Shown: positions 36,667-46,318 of the stretch, in pieces
Numbering within the stretch: the first letter of the stretch is position 1
Layout of the letters: each line of letters opens with the position of its first letter
Program-made: the position numbers and the translations under genes
Source of the DNA: an uncultured Tateyamaria sp.
GTDB lineage: Bacteria > Pseudomonadota > Alphaproteobacteria > Rhodobacterales > Rhodobacteraceae
Length of the DNA stretch: 64,000 bases
Direction: 5' to 3'
NCBI GenBank assembly: GCA_947501275.1
Contig: CANMVD010000008.1
Span: forward strand, 47,454 to 111,453
The notes under the pieces: model-generated
Told to the model about the DNA's origin: nothing
Database searches by the model: none
The model's input: the letters and a program-made list of their open reading frames with translations, nothing else

Positions 36667-37356
36667 CTATCCCAACGCGTATCCGGCACCGCGCACAGTG
36701 CGTACGGGATCGTCCCCCCCGAATTGCGTCAACGCCTTGCGCAAGCGTCCAATGTGCACATCGACCGTACGTGTGTCGACATAGATGTCGCGCCCCCATA
36801 CACGGTCGAGCAATTGCTCGCGGCTCCAGACACGTCCGGGTTTTTCCATGAAAGTACTCAGCAAGCGAAACTCTGTCGGCCCAAGTTTCAGCTCGTTTTT
36901 GCCGCGGGTCACCTTGTGGCTTTCGGAATCCAGCATGATGTCATTGAATTCGAGTTGCTGACCTACTGTTGATGGTCGCACACGGCGCAATTGACTGCGC
37001 ACGCGCGCCATCAGTTCAAGCACAGAATACGGTTTGATCACGTAGTCGTCAGCACCGGTTTCAAGGCCGCGCACTCTGTCAACTTCTTCAGATCTGGCTG
37101 ACAGCATGATCACCGGAATGCTGCGCGTCTCGGGCCGGATCTTGAGGCGACGGCACACTTCGATGCCGCTGAGATTGGGCATCATCCAATCCAACACAAT
37201 GATGTCCGGCAGATCCTCATCCACCAGCAACAAGGCTTCTTCGCCATTCTGAGCGCGGCTGACGGCAAAGCCTTCGGCCTCAAGGTTGTATGCCAGCACT
37301 TCACGCTGCGCAGGTTCGTCTTCGACGACCAAAACACGAGGTTGATCTGCCGACAT
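36667..37356 (-). CDS. phoB: Phosphate regulon response regulator PhoB
   Basis: A 229-residue OmpR-type regulator. Receiver domain 1-120 with the acidic pocket EDE (12-14), phospho-acceptor D56 (IIVLDWMMP) and K108 (YVIKPYS); C-terminal winged helix about 130-229 (LKLGPTEFRLLSTFMEKPGR, VWSREQLLDRVWG, VDVHIGRLRKAL). It binds PHO boxes when phosphorylated by PhoR. Last gene of pstSCAB-phoU-phoB; the start lies four bases from the phoU stop. Confidence 0.96.
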   Translation of the reverse strand: MSADQPRVLVVEDEPAQREVLAYNLEAEGFAVSRAQNGEEALLLVDEDLPDIIVLDWMMPNLSGIEVCRRLKIRPETRSIPVIMLSARSEEVDRVRGLETGADDYVIKPYSVLELMARVRSQLRRVRPSTVGQQLEFNDIMLDSESHKVTRGKNELKLGPTEFRLLSTFMEKPGRVWSREQLLDRVWGRDIYVDTRTVDVHIGRLRKALTQFGGDDPVRTVRGAGYALG

Positions 37357-37360
37357 CGGC

Positions 37361-38074
37361 TTACTCCGTAGGCTGCAAGGTAACCGACGTTTTGTCACCT
37401 TTCTGGCGTGCTTCGTCGGGGTGTTCGCCGGTCACCAGATAGACAACCTGTTCCGCAATCGACGTGACGTGATCGCCCATCCGTTCGACATTCTTGGCAA
37501 TGAAATGCAAGTGCATACAGGCCGTGATATTGCGTGGATCTTCCATCATGAAGGTCAGGAATTCACGGAACAGCGCGTTGTACATCTGGTCAACGTCGTG
37601 GTCGCGGTCGATCACATCCTGGGCCAGTTCCGCGTCGCGTGCGATGTAGGCATCCAGCGCATCCTTGAGCATACGCTCGACTTCCTTTGCCATGCGCCGC
37701 AAGGCCCCTGCACTGTCATTCACCGGCGCCATCTGGGCCAGGACACCAGTGCGTTTGGCCATGTTTTTCGCATAGTCTCCAATGCGTTCCAGATTTGCAG
37801 AGATCTTGATGATGCTCAGGATCAAACGCAAATCAATCGCTGTGGGCGCACGCAACGCGATGACACGGGCGGCTTCCTCGTTGATGGTTTCTTCGAGCGT
37901 GTCGATGACCTTGTCCGCGCGGCGCACCTGCTCGGCGCGCTCTTCGTCGCGGCTTTCGAGGCTGATGGCGGCCTCAAGGATCGCGTTTTCGACCAGGCCG
38001 CCCATTTTCATGATCTGCGCCTGAATCCCTTCAAGATCCCGGTCAAAGGCAGAGGCGATGTGTTGATCTTGCAT
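37361..38074 (-). CDS. phoU: Phosphate signalling protein PhoU
   Basis: A 237-residue all-helical protein with two PhoU repeats (MGGLVENAILEAAISL and RMAKEVERMLKDALDAYIAR; VERMGDHVTSIAEQVVYLV). The ExxxD metal-binding pattern recurs in ANLERIGDYAKNMAKR and the second repeat. It holds PhoR off when phosphate is sufficient through PstSCAB. ATG 38074 follows CTAAGGAG, ten bases after pstB. Confidence 0.96.
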   Translation of the reverse strand: MQDQHIASAFDRDLEGIQAQIMKMGGLVENAILEAAISLESRDEERAEQVRRADKVIDTLEETINEEAARVIALRAPTAIDLRLILSIIKISANLERIGDYAKNMAKRTGVLAQMAPVNDSAGALRRMAKEVERMLKDALDAYIARDAELAQDVIDRDHDVDQMYNALFREFLTFMMEDPRNITACMHLHFIAKNVERMGDHVTSIAEQVVYLVTGEHPDEARQKGDKTSVTLQPTE

Positions 38075-38084
38075 TGTCTGCTCC

Positions 38085-38936
38085 TTAGCCGATGCGGCCA
38101 GTGATATAGCTTTCGGTGCGTGGGTCTTCGGGTTTGGTAAAGATCTGGCCGGTTTCCCCATATTCCACGAGATCTCCGAGATGGAAAAACGCGGTTTTCT
38201 GGCTGACGCGCGCGGCCTGTTGCATGGAGTGCGTGACGATCACCACCGAGTAATTCTTGGACAGTTGGTCGATCAGTTGTTCGACCTGCGCCGTGGCAAT
38301 GGGATCAAGCGCCGAACAGGGTTCATCCATCAGCAAAACTTCGGGCTCAGTGGCCACGGCCCGTGCGATGCACAGGCGCTGTTGCTGCCCGCCAGACAAG
38401 CCGGTGCCGGGGGATTGCAACCGGTCCTTGACCTCTTCCCAAAGCGCGCCTTTGCGCAGGGATTGCTCCACGATGTCGTCAAGTTCGGCCTTGTTCTTGG
38501 CCAATCCGTGAATGCGTGGCCCATAAGCGACGTTGTCATAGATAGACTTAGGAAACGGGTTCGGCTTTTGAAACACCATGCCCACCTTGGCGCGCAATTG
38601 CACCGGGTCGACTTGGGGGTCGTAGATGTCTTCGCCATCAATCCGGATGTCGCCAACGACCCGACACACATCAATTGTGTCGTTCATCCTGTTGATACAG
38701 CGCAAAAAAGTTGACTTACCGCAGCCTGATGGGCCAATGAATGCGGTCACAGTTTTGTCTTCGATTTCGACGTTCACGTTTTTGATCGCATGGGTCAGCC
38801 GCTTGTCCTCAACCGCCTTTGCCACGTCTTCCGGTTTCACAATGCGGACGTCGCCGTAATAAACCTGGACGTTCTTCGCTGCGATCTTCACCTCTTTGGT
38901 GTCCACATCTCTCTCCAAAATTCTCATATCGTTCAT
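38085..38936 (-). CDS. pstB: Phosphate ABC transporter ATPase PstB
   Basis: A 283-residue ATPase with Walker [10 protein letters not shown] (68-76), the family-specific [13 protein letters not shown] and [17 protein letters not shown], signature LSGGQQQR and Walker [14 protein letters not shown]. About 20 residues ([20 protein letters not shown], near 30-50) are inserted between the first strand YYGD and AIKNV, which makes it longer than the usual 257-260. Powers phosphate uptake with PstA and PstC. Confidence 0.97.
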   Translation of the reverse strand: MNDMRILERDVDTKEVKIAAKNVQVYYGDVRIVKPEDVAKAVEDKRLTHAIKNVNVEIEDKTVTAFIGPSGCGKSTFLRCINRMNDTIDVCRVVGDIRIDGEDIYDPQVDPVQLRAKVGMVFQKPNPFPKSIYDNVAYGPRIHGLAKNKAELDDIVEQSLRKGALWEEVKDRLQSPGTGLSGGQQQRLCIARAVATEPEVLLMDEPCSALDPIATAQVEQLIDQLSKNYSVVIVTHSMQQAARVSQKTAFFHLGDLVEYGETGQIFTKPEDPRTESYITGRIG

Positions 38937-38947
38937 GGATCGCCCCC

Positions 38948-40303
38948 TTACCAGCGGCGTTCAAAGCGGCGCCGCAACAGAACGGCAATCGTGTTCATGG
39001 ACACAAGGAAGACCAGCAACACAATGATACCACCCCATGCACGCTCGTAATAGGCCGGGTCGGCACGCTTGGCCCATTCATAGATTTGTGCGGGCATGGC
39101 CGAATTTGGATCCAGCAGACCGGAGGCCAGCCCGTCTGGCGCGTTGGACGCGATAAAGCCCACCATACCGATCAGCAGCAGCGGTGCGGTTTCACCCAAG
39201 GCCTGTGCAAGGCCGATGATGGTGCCAGTCAGAATGCCGGGCGCCGCCAAGGGCAGCACGTGGTGGAACACCGCCTGCATTTTCGAGGCCCCTACCCCAA
39301 GAGCAGCGTCTCGGATCGACGGTGGTACGGATTTGAGCGAGGCGCGCGTCGAGATGATGATCGTTGGCAGTGTCATCAGCGTCAGCACGAGGCCACCGAC
39401 CAGTGGCGCGGATTGCGGTAAGTGCATGAATTGGATGAACACAGCCAGCCCGAGGATCCCGAACACGATGGACGGTACAGCGGCTAGGTTGGATATGTTG
39501 ACCTCAATCAGGTCCGTGATCCGGTTTTTTGGGGCAAACTCCTCAAGGTAGATTGAGGCCGCGACGCCAATCGGCAAGGCCAGAACCAGCACCACAAACA
39601 TCATGAACAAGGAGCCCAGCATCGAAACACCAAGCCCGGCCTGCTCCGCCCGGCTTTCGGAGGCATCCGCACCAGTGATGAATCCCAAATTGAACGACTT
39701 TCTAACGACACCCGACGGGAGCAAAGCATCCACGATATCAAGGTGTTCCGCGTCGATGTTCTTGTCACGTGCCAGATCTTCGCGGTGAACCCGGCCCTTG
39801 AGATAACCGTCAACGCGGCTCGACGCGAGAATGCGGAAATCCACCGTTTCCCCGATCAGGTCAGGATTGTTCAGAACCACATCGCGTATTTGCGCAGCAG
39901 CGGATGCAGAGATCAGTGCCTTCATGTCCTTGGTTTTTTCGAACGGCGTTTCGACGCCCGCATCCTGCACGATTTGAAACAGCGCATTTTGCACAAGGGG
40001 GTTGTAACCAAAGGTCGACACCTTCTTGAGGTCATTGATGTCGCGATTGCCTTTTTTGTCCAGTTTTGCCGGATCGAGATAGACAGGAACGTTGATGAAG
40101 GTCTGGGTAAAGGCACCCGTCCCGCTCGACAGAATGGCGATCAACAGCACAATCAGAAAGAAGATCCCGGCAAAAATTCCAGCCAGCCCGTAGGCCTGAA
40201 ATCGCTTTTCGGCGGTCTTGCGTTTCTGGGTATGTGGGTCTGCCACCAACAGGGACGTTGTCTTGGGCTGTTCGGGTGTGGCTTGGATGCTGGCGTCACT
40301 CAT
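38948..40303 (-). CDS. pstA: Phosphate ABC transporter permease PstA
   Basis: A 451-residue permease, 150 residues longer than E. coli PstA. The N-terminal 190 residues contain a membrane helix ([21 protein letters not shown]) and a periplasmic domain, matching the alphaproteobacterial DUF3333 extension. The permease core has [21 protein letters not shown] and the EAA loop [20 protein letters not shown]. Its start overlaps pstC by four bases. Confidence 0.96.
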   Translation of the reverse strand: MSDASIQATPEQPKTTSLLVADPHTQKRKTAEKRFQAYGLAGIFAGIFFLIVLLIAILSSGTGAFTQTFINVPVYLDPAKLDKKGNRDINDLKKVSTFGYNPLVQNALFQIVQDAGVETPFEKTKDMKALISASAAAQIRDVVLNNPDLIGETVDFRILASSRVDGYLKGRVHREDLARDKNIDAEHLDIVDALLPSGVVRKSFNLGFITGADASESRAEQAGLGVSMLGSLFMMFVVLVLALPIGVAASIYLEEFAPKNRITDLIEVNISNLAAVPSIVFGILGLAVFIQFMHLPQSAPLVGGLVLTLMTLPTIIISTRASLKSVPPSIRDAALGVGASKMQAVFHHVLPLAAPGILTGTIIGLAQALGETAPLLLIGMVGFIASNAPDGLASGLLDPNSAMPAQIYEWAKRADPAYYERAWGGIIVLLVFLVSMNTIAVLLRRRFERRW

Positions 40304-41772
40304 TCGTATTGTTCCCGATATGTGCGCACGATGTAGAGCGCGAAGACGTTCAGTGCGAGTGTGAGCACGAACAGGGTGATCCCGAGGGCAAAGGCCACAA
40401 GGGCCTCGGGCGAGGCGAAATCGCTGTCTCCGGTAAGTTGCGACACGATCTTGGCGGTGACGGTTGTCATGGCCTCGAACGGGTTCAGCGACAGGCGGGC
40501 TGCGGCCCCTGCCCCCAGTACTACGATCATTGTCTCGCCGATTGCGCGGCTGGCGGCCAGCAGGATCGCACCAACGATGCCGGGCAACGCGGCGGGCAGT
40601 ACCACCTGTTTGATGGTCTCTGACTTCGTAGCACCCAGCCCGTAGGATCCATCGCGCATTGCCTGTGGCACTGCGTTGATAATGTCATCGCTGAGCGAGC
40701 TGACAAAGGGAATGAGCATGATGCCCATGGCGATCCCGGCCGTCATGACCGACCGTCCACCACCCATCCAGCCAAGCCCATCATCCCCAAAGACCGACAT
40801 CAAGAGCGGCCCGATGGTGAGCAATGCAAACAGACCATAAACGATAGTCGGAATACCGGCGAGGATCTCAAGCAGCGGTTTGGCGATCCCGCGCAATCGT
40901 GGTCCGGCATATTCTGACAGGTAAATGGCGGAGAAGAGCCCAATCGGCACCGCCACCAGCAGAGCCACAAAGGAGATATAGAGCGTGCCCCAGAGCAGCG
41001 GCAGGATTCCAAGGCTGGACGCGCCGCCCCGCCCCGAAAAGCTGGGTGCCCATTCGAGCAATGTGAAGAAATCCAAGGCCGAGTAAAGCTTGAAGAACTC
41101 AATGGTGCTGAAGACCAGGGAAAAGATAATCCCGAGCGTGGTCAGGATGGCGACAGATGCGGCTGCGATCAGGATGGCCAGAACGCCCTGCTCCACGACA
41201 TTTCGGGCGCGGAACCCTCTGTGGGTCTGAGACACGGCCCAAGCAACGCCGCCCAGTGTCACCAGCAATACGGCAATGCTCATCAGAAGGTTGGAGGTGC
41301 CGCGCATGTCGCGGTAGGCCTGAGCCGCGCGCAGGATCGGTTGCGTGATGTTGGCAGTCACCACCTGTCCGGAATCTTTGAGCTGTCTCGTGACCTCATC
41401 TACATCTGCGTTGCCGTCATTGGCCAATCCGGCATCCATCGCCCCTTGCGCTACCGCGTTTTCCAGCCCAATGGCGGTGCGGCGCACTTCTGACATGACA
41501 AGCCCGATGGTTGACCCTTCGTCGATCTGATCCGCAGGGATCATTTGCGAGACACGATTGTCGATCACCAGCGGTTGCGCCAGCAGCCATAGGATCATCA
41601 ATCCAAAACCCGGTACTATCGCTTTCATGAAGACATGCGTGCCGTAGTACACTGGCAATGAGTGCAGGTTGCGACTGTTGTCGTCAGCGCTGGCCATGGC
41701 GCGGTATCGTCCCAGAACGAAACCGGCACAGGATATGCCAAGAACGATCAGAATGAGCCAGAAAACAGGCAT
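40300..41772 (-). CDS. pstC: Phosphate ABC transporter permease PstC
   Basis: A 490-residue permease with an extended N-terminal half that has its own helices (residues 1-20, 55-70) and a periplasmic segment, as in PstC of alphaproteobacteria. The core has LSEYAGPRLRGIAKPLLEILAGIP, VYGLFALLTIGP, and the EAA loop DGSYGLGATKSETIKQVVLP. Separated from pstS by 135 bases containing hairpins. Confidence 0.96.
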   Translation of the reverse strand: MPVFWLILIVLGISCAGFVLGRYRAMASADDNSRNLHSLPVYYGTHVFMKAIVPGFGLMILWLLAQPLVIDNRVSQMIPADQIDEGSTIGLVMSEVRRTAIGLENAVAQGAMDAGLANDGNADVDEVTRQLKDSGQVVTANITQPILRAAQAYRDMRGTSNLLMSIAVLLVTLGGVAWAVSQTHRGFRARNVVEQGVLAILIAAASVAILTTLGIIFSLVFSTIEFFKLYSALDFFTLLEWAPSFSGRGGASSLGILPLLWGTLYISFVALLVAVPIGLFSAIYLSEYAGPRLRGIAKPLLEILAGIPTIVYGLFALLTIGPLLMSVFGDDGLGWMGGGRSVMTAGIAMGIMLIPFVSSLSDDIINAVPQAMRDGSYGLGATKSETIKQVVLPAALPGIVGAILLAASRAIGETMIVVLGAGAAARLSLNPFEAMTTVTAKIVSQLTGDSDFASPEALVAFALGITLFVLTLALNVFALYIVRTYREQYE

Positions 41773-41847
41773 ATGCCCCCCAAAAAGCAGTCTATCTCAT
41801 GCGTATGTGTGATGTGCATGACATCACGTCCGGTACTGACGTGACGG

Positions 41848-41877
41848 AACCGGGCGGCGTTTGCGCGCCGACCGGTT
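41848..41877 (-). other. Hairpin between pstS and pstC
   Basis: Stem AACCGG-G-CGGCG (41848-41859) with CGCCG-A-CCGGTT (41866-41877), loop TTTGCG and one mismatch. A second small hairpin GGTCA/TGACC lies next to it on the pstS side. No T run on the minus strand, so it is better seen as a stop for 3' exonucleases, keeping the pstS message abundant. Confidence 0.6.
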
Positions 41878-41907
41878 TGGTTGTGGTCATGTGTGACCAA
41901 TTGCGTA

Positions 41908-42948
41908 TCAGCTGTTGCCGCCAAGCGTTGCTTCATCCGCAACACTGTTTTGGGTCTCGCCCAGCTCTGGATCAGACACCAACCCGTATTCCGCCAGCGG
42001 ACCATCCGGGCCTGCGATCTCGTCAGAGACGAAGAATTCCGCAAATTCCTTGAGGCCGGGGATGACGCCGATATGCGCTTTCTTGATGTAGAAAAAGAGG
42101 GGGCGCGACACGGGATATTCGCCAGTTGAAATGGTTTCCGTTGTGGGTTCAACACCCGACATCGTTGCCACCTTGAGCTTGTCTGTGTTGTTTTCGTAGA
42201 ACGCCAGACCAAACACGCCGATGCCGTTCGAGTTGGCATCAATCGAAGCCAGCGTTTCAGTGTAGTCGCCATCAATGTCCACGGATGTGCCATCGCTGCG
42301 CACTTCGAGGCAGGCGTCTTCGGCGTCATCTTCGGACATGCCGCTTGCGATCATCGCTTCCAGTGCGCCTGTCGCTTCGCAGCCTGATGCAATCACTTTT
42401 TCTTCGAACACTTCACGTGTGCCGTGTTTGGTGCCGGGAATGAAGGCCAGGATATCTTCGGCAGGCAATTCCGCGTTGAAGTCGGCCCATTGCGTATGAG
42501 GATTGTCGACCAATGCGCCGTCCACCATCACCTTGGGCGCCAAGGCGTTGAAGATGTCAGAAGGCGTGAACGTATCGTATGCTGGGCCGTCGATCTGGCT
42601 GGCAAACACGATGCCGTCATAGCCGATGCGCACTTCGATGATGTCTGTTACACCATTGTCAGCGCAGGCGGCGATTTCCTTGTCGCGGATTGCGCGGGAC
42701 GCGTTCGCGATGTCTGTGTGCTCGGTGCCGACGCCTTGGCAAAAGCGCTTGAGACCAGCCGAAGACCCACCGGATTCAACAACAGGTGTCGGGAAGTCGA
42801 AGTTTTCCCCAAATGCTTCGGCTACAATAGATGCGTATGGCAGCACGGTGGAAGATCCGGCCACCTGAACCTGGTCACGCGCAACGGCAGCAGTGGATGC
42901 AATTGCCGACAAAGCCAGTGCCGATGTAGCAAGTTTTACAAATGACAT
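41908..42948 (-). CDS. pstS: Phosphate-binding periplasmic protein PstS
   Basis: A 346-residue binding protein. Signal peptide MSFVKLATSALALSAIASTA, cleaved near AVARDQ; AGSSTVLPYASIVAEAFGEN and the phosphate contact SGGSSAGLKRFCQGVG and ANASRAIRDKE; later TRQVFEEK-like HGTREVFEEKVI. ATG 42948 follows CAGGAGTCTCTC; longer starts would consume the ribosome-binding site. First gene of the operon and directly downstream of the PHO box. Confidence 0.96.
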   Translation of the reverse strand: MSFVKLATSALALSAIASTAAVARDQVQVAGSSTVLPYASIVAEAFGENFDFPTPVVESGGSSAGLKRFCQGVGTEHTDIANASRAIRDKEIAACADNGVTDIIEVRIGYDGIVFASQIDGPAYDTFTPSDIFNALAPKVMVDGALVDNPHTQWADFNAELPAEDILAFIPGTKHGTREVFEEKVIASGCEATGALEAMIASGMSEDDAEDACLEVRSDGTSVDIDGDYTETLASIDANSNGIGVFGLAFYENNTDKLKVATMSGVEPTTETISTGEYPVSRPLFFYIKKAHIGVIPGLKEFAEFFVSDEIAGPDGPLAEYGLVSDPELGETQNSVADEATLGGNS

Positions 42949-43029
42949 GAGAGACTCCTGTGTGTCATTTCCTAAGGTCGATCCCCCCAATGGGACCCTT
43001 GGCTGCTGACTACGCGCGGCCCGCTACGG

Positions 43030-43062
43030 TTTTATGAAGGTTATGTAACAGTTTTATGACTG
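43030..43062 (-). promoter_or_regulatory. PHO box: three 11-base PhoB repeats upstream of pstS
   Basis: Read on the minus strand, the units are CAGTCATAAAA (43062-43052), CTGTTACATAA (43051-43041) and CCTTCATAAAA (43040-43030). The first two make CAGTCATAAAACTGTTACAT, 17 of 20 matches to the E. coli consensus CTGTCATAAATCTGTCACAT as I recall it. The box ends 82 bases before the pstS start, a suitable distance for PhoB activation. Confidence 0.85.
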
Positions 43063-43206
43063 GTGACGGTTTGTAGTGCATATGTCGTGGTCTGATGGGG
43101 CTTGGCCGCGACATGTAGCAGAGTTTGTTGCCACCACTGTGACGACATAGTGGGCACTTGGCACAAGTGTTCGATCCGGGCGAACGCCAGAATCGGTGCC
43201 GCTCGA

Positions 43207-44277
43207 TCACGCGCTTTCGGTGTCTTGTTCCAATGCGGGCAGGATGATCGTGAACTTTGCCCCCTGCCCCAGGGTGCTTTCGACGCGCATTCGACCGCGA
43301 TGGCGGTTGATGATGTGTTTTACAATCGCAAGCCCAAGGCCGGTGCCCCCCAACGCGCGGCTACGATGATCGTCCCCCCGATAAAATCGCTCGGTCAGGC
43401 GTGGCAAATGCACAGGATCAATCCCGGGACCGTAGTCGACGATCTCGACCCGAACGCCGGGCGCGCGCAAGGCCGGTTCACGTGCACTCCAACGCATCCG
43501 CACGGTCACACGCCCTCCAGAGCCGCCGTATTTGATCGCGTTTTCGATCAGGTTGGTAAAAACCTGTGTCAACTGATCTGCGTCACCCGAAATGCGCACT
43601 GGAGTGGTGTCAAATTCAGTCTCGATCTTCACCCCGGCTTCGTCTGCAAGATGGCGCAAGGTGCGTATGGTTGAGTCGACCACATCGTTGAGAATGATAG
43701 TATTCGTCGGGCGCACGCGCTCCGTGCTTTCGACACGGTTGAGGGACATCAAATCGCCAACCAAACGGTTCATCCGCCCGGCTTCGACCTGCATGATATC
43801 AAGGAAGCGCTCAACGGCGGGAGCATCATCGCGCGCAGGGCCACGCAAGGTTTCGATAAATCCCATCAAAGCCGTGAGTGGCGTGCGCAATTCGTGGCTG
43901 ACATTGGCCACAAAGTCACGCCGCATCTGGCTGGCCTGCTCCACATGGGTGATGTCTTCAAATACCAAAACTACAGCACCGGCTTGCTCCAACCCGATCC
44001 CGGGCACCGGGCGGCACGATACGCGAAAGGTGGTGTCTTGCGCACCGTCATTGCCCAAATATGGCGCGATGCGGGGTTGGTTGTCAGACAGCGTCGCCTC
44101 AATCGCATCCAGCAAAGCGGGTTGGCGCAGAATGGACACGTAATTCATGTCCAACGCTGTTTGCCCAATCAGCGTCAGGGCATCGCTATTTGCGGCCACG
44201 ATCCGTTCCGAACGGTCGATGCCCAAAGCGGGCAATGGAATGGCTGCAAGGAACGCGTTTATGGCCGCTGCATCCAT
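43207..44277 (-). CDS. phoR: Phosphate regulon sensor histidine kinase PhoR, without membrane segment
   Basis: A 356-residue kinase. PAS domain about 1-115 (ALGIDRSERIVAANSDALTL, AVVLVFEDIT), HisKA with H128 (FVANVSHELRTPLTALMGFI), ATPase with N box QVFTNLIENAIKYGG, G1 VDYGPGID, F box and G2 GGTGLGLAIVKH. PhoR normally begins with two membrane helices; I see none, so this one appears cytosolic and must sense PstSCAB-PhoU by contact. ATG 44277 follows an AGG nine bases upstream; GTG 44286 is possible. It lies five bases after the PLP lyase. Confidence 0.9.
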   Translation of the reverse strand: MDAAAINAFLAAIPLPALGIDRSERIVAANSDALTLIGQTALDMNYVSILRQPALLDAIEATLSDNQPRIAPYLGNDGAQDTTFRVSCRPVPGIGLEQAGAVVLVFEDITHVEQASQMRRDFVANVSHELRTPLTALMGFIETLRGPARDDAPAVERFLDIMQVEAGRMNRLVGDLMSLNRVESTERVRPTNTIILNDVVDSTIRTLRHLADEAGVKIETEFDTTPVRISGDADQLTQVFTNLIENAIKYGGSGGRVTVRMRWSAREPALRAPGVRVEIVDYGPGIDPVHLPRLTERFYRGDDHRSRALGGTGLGLAIVKHIINRHRGRMRVESTLGQGAKFTIILPALEQDTESA

Positions 44278-44282
44278 CGGAT

Positions 44283-45473
44283 TTACCTGCGCGTCGCCGC
44301 CTCGATCGCATCTGAGAACACGGAACACAGCGTGTCTGCGTCCTCAAGTCCGACGGAGACCCGAAAGAAACCTTCGGACATGCCCAGTTCGGTCCGCCGT
44401 TGTTCTGTCAGCGCGCGATGCGAGGACGACGCCGGGTGCGAGATGGTAGTACCCACGTCACCCAGCGTCGGTGCAAAGTTCAACCCCCGGGCGGCAGTTG
44501 CAAATGCGTTGGCCTCGGGCCGCCCGCCGTCCAGTTCAAAGCTGACCATATTGCAGGTCTGCCCTTTGAGCAGAGAGTCGGCGCGCGCCTGATCTGGGTG
44601 GTCCGGGCGCGCGGGATACAACACACGTGTTACCCCCGGCAGCGTTGCGAGGTGATCGGCCAGTTGGGCTGCCGTTTCCTGCGCCCGGTCAAAGCGCAGG
44701 TCAAAAGACAACATACCCCGTTCTGCCAGCCAGCAGTCAAACGGGCTGGGTGTCATGCCGGTGGTGACGGTGAACACGCGCAATCTGTCGTTCAGTTCCT
44801 GATCGCGCGCAGCGACATAACCCAACATCACGTCCGAATGACCCGCGAGCAGTTTGGTAATCGAGTGGATGACGATATCGGCACCATGATCAAACGCCTT
44901 GAATGCGCGGGGCGTGGTGAATGTGTTGTCCACCACCAGCAAAACACCGCGTTCCTTTGCCAACGCGGCCAGGCCCGCAATATCCGCGACGCGCAGCGTT
45001 GGATTGGACACAACCTCGACGAGGATCATCTTGGTTTCGGGGCGCATGGCTGCACGCACGGCGGCGACATCGCCAGGATCGACCAGCGTGGTGTCTATCC
45101 CCAGCCGTGGCAAATCTTCGGCCATCAGTCGCAGCGACCGCCCGTATAGCTGGTTGCCCCCGATGATGTGATCGCCCGTGTGGGTCAGCCCCATTAGCAC
45201 GGCAGACACCGCCCCCATCCCGCTGGACGTCAGCACCCCAAGGTGCGGTGCGCCCTCCATCCGATCGATGGCTTTGGCAACCACATCCGCATTCGGGTGC
45301 CCTTCACGACTGTAGGTGTAGCCGTGCAGATCCCCTTCGTATTGCGCATCCAGCATGTCCGGCGTGTCAGAGGCATAGACCACCGATGGGCTGAGCGGCG
45401 TCACAACTGGGCGCGAGGCACTTTCGGGCAGCGGATCGGGGCGCATGAGCGAGCCCTTGTCGTTGCGGATCAT
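44283..45473 (-). CDS. Cys/Met metabolism PLP-dependent enzyme (cystathionine gamma-synthase/lyase family)
   Basis: A 396-residue PLP enzyme. The cofactor lysine lies in HSITKLLAGHSDVMLG; VVDNTFTTP and YTYSREGHPN are family motifs, and LTSSGMGAVSAVL binds the PLP phosphate. It does the beta- or gamma-elimination or replacement chemistry of cystathionine; which reaction is not decidable here. The N-terminal MIRNDKGSL is short. Overlaps the CHMI-like gene by four bases and precedes phoR. Confidence 0.88.
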   Translation of the reverse strand: MIRNDKGSLMRPDPLPESASRPVVTPLSPSVVYASDTPDMLDAQYEGDLHGYTYSREGHPNADVVAKAIDRMEGAPHLGVLTSSGMGAVSAVLMGLTHTGDHIIGGNQLYGRSLRLMAEDLPRLGIDTTLVDPGDVAAVRAAMRPETKMILVEVVSNPTLRVADIAGLAALAKERGVLLVVDNTFTTPRAFKAFDHGADIVIHSITKLLAGHSDVMLGYVAARDQELNDRLRVFTVTTGMTPSPFDCWLAERGMLSFDLRFDRAQETAAQLADHLATLPGVTRVLYPARPDHPDQARADSLLKGQTCNMVSFELDGGRPEANAFATAARGLNFAPTLGDVGTTISHPASSSHRALTEQRRTELGMSEGFFRVSVGLEDADTLCSVFSDAIEAATRR

Positions 45474-45793
45474 ACAAGTAACTCCGTGTGATAGCCCGGA
45501 CCGCTAAAGGTGATGTCGACGCTCAGCCAACAGGGGCGCGGCAGCATTGCGGAAAGCTCTTCGACGATGTCCTGTTGCAGAGCCGCGACAAAGACCGCGC
45601 CGCGATGCGGTTTGGGCAACAGGGACACGGAGGCCTTGAGATGTGTGTGGTGAAATACCGGCGCGGGGTAGGCCCGCCCCTTGGTCTCGCCTGATCCATT
45701 GTCATGGCTAAGAATGATGTCTTCGACCCGTGCGAGTATGACTGGCACGTCAATGTCCAGATCGCTGGAATAGTTCAATTGCAGATGCGGCAT
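45470..45793 (-). CDS. 5-carboxymethyl-2-hydroxymuconate isomerase-like small protein
   Basis: A 107-residue tautomerase-fold protein beginning with the catalytic proline (MPHLQLNYSSDLDIDV), as in the CHMI family that isomerises 5-carboxymethyl-2-hydroxymuconate during homoprotocatechuate degradation. No other genes of that pathway lie nearby, so the name describes fold and not proven function. Tight fit between the carbonic anhydrase (3-base gap) and the PLP gene (ATGA overlap). Confidence 0.78.
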   Translation of the reverse strand: MPHLQLNYSSDLDIDVPVILARVEDIILSHDNGSGETKGRAYPAPVFHHTHLKASVSLLPKPHRGAVFVAALQQDIVEELSAMLPRPCWLSVDITFSGPGYHTELLV

Positions 45794-45796
45794 GGT

Positions 45797-46318
45797 TCAG
45801 ACCTCGCTGAGTGTGTCGCGAAAGCGGCGCATGTTGTCCTGATAATGCAATGCGGATGCGCGCAGACCTTCAATGGCTTGTGCATCAAGCGCGCGCACAA
45901 CTTTTCCCGGCATCCCCATGACAAGAGAGCCATCCGGTATCTCCTTGCCTTCGGTGATCAAGGCCCCTGCCCCGATCAGGCAGTTCTTGCCGATCTTTGC
46001 GCCGTTCAACACCGTGGCCCCCATCCCGATCAGCGAATTGTCACCAATCGTGCAGCCGTGCAGCATGACCTTGTGCCCGATCGTGCAGCCTGCACCGATC
46101 GACAGGGGAAACCCCATATCGATGTGCATCACCACGTTTTCCTGAACGTTTGTACCCGCTCCAATGCGGATTTCCTCATGATCTGCGCGGATGGTCGTGC
46201 CGAACCAGACAGATGCGCCGGCCTCAAGCACAACCTGCCCCACAACGTTGGCATCCGGTGCGACCCATGTGTCGGGATCAATCTGCGGGCGGTGTGCGCC
46301 CAAGGCGTACAGTGTCAT
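45797..46318 (-). CDS. Gamma-class carbonic anhydrase-like hexapeptide protein
   Basis: A 173-residue left-handed beta-helix with hexapeptide repeats ([40 protein letters not shown]). Likely zinc ligands are the histidines in NVVMHIDMG and [10 protein letters not shown]. Relatives include YrdA and PaaY; carbonic anhydrase activity varies among them. Overlaps gmk by four bases. Confidence 0.9.
   Translation of the reverse strand: MTLYALGAHRPQIDPDTWVAPDANVVGQVVLEAGASVWFGTTIRADHEEIRIGAGTNVQENVVMHIDMGFPLSIGAGCTIGHKVMLHGCTIGDNSLIGMGATVLNGAKIGKNCLIGAGALITEGKEIPDGSLVMGMPGKVVRALDAQAIEGLRASALHYQDNMRRFRDTLSEV

Noticed and set aside
43010..43210. 66-residue minus-strand frame upstream of pstS
   Set aside because: It covers the PHO box and promoter, and its composition (many Pro, His, Arg) is not protein-like.
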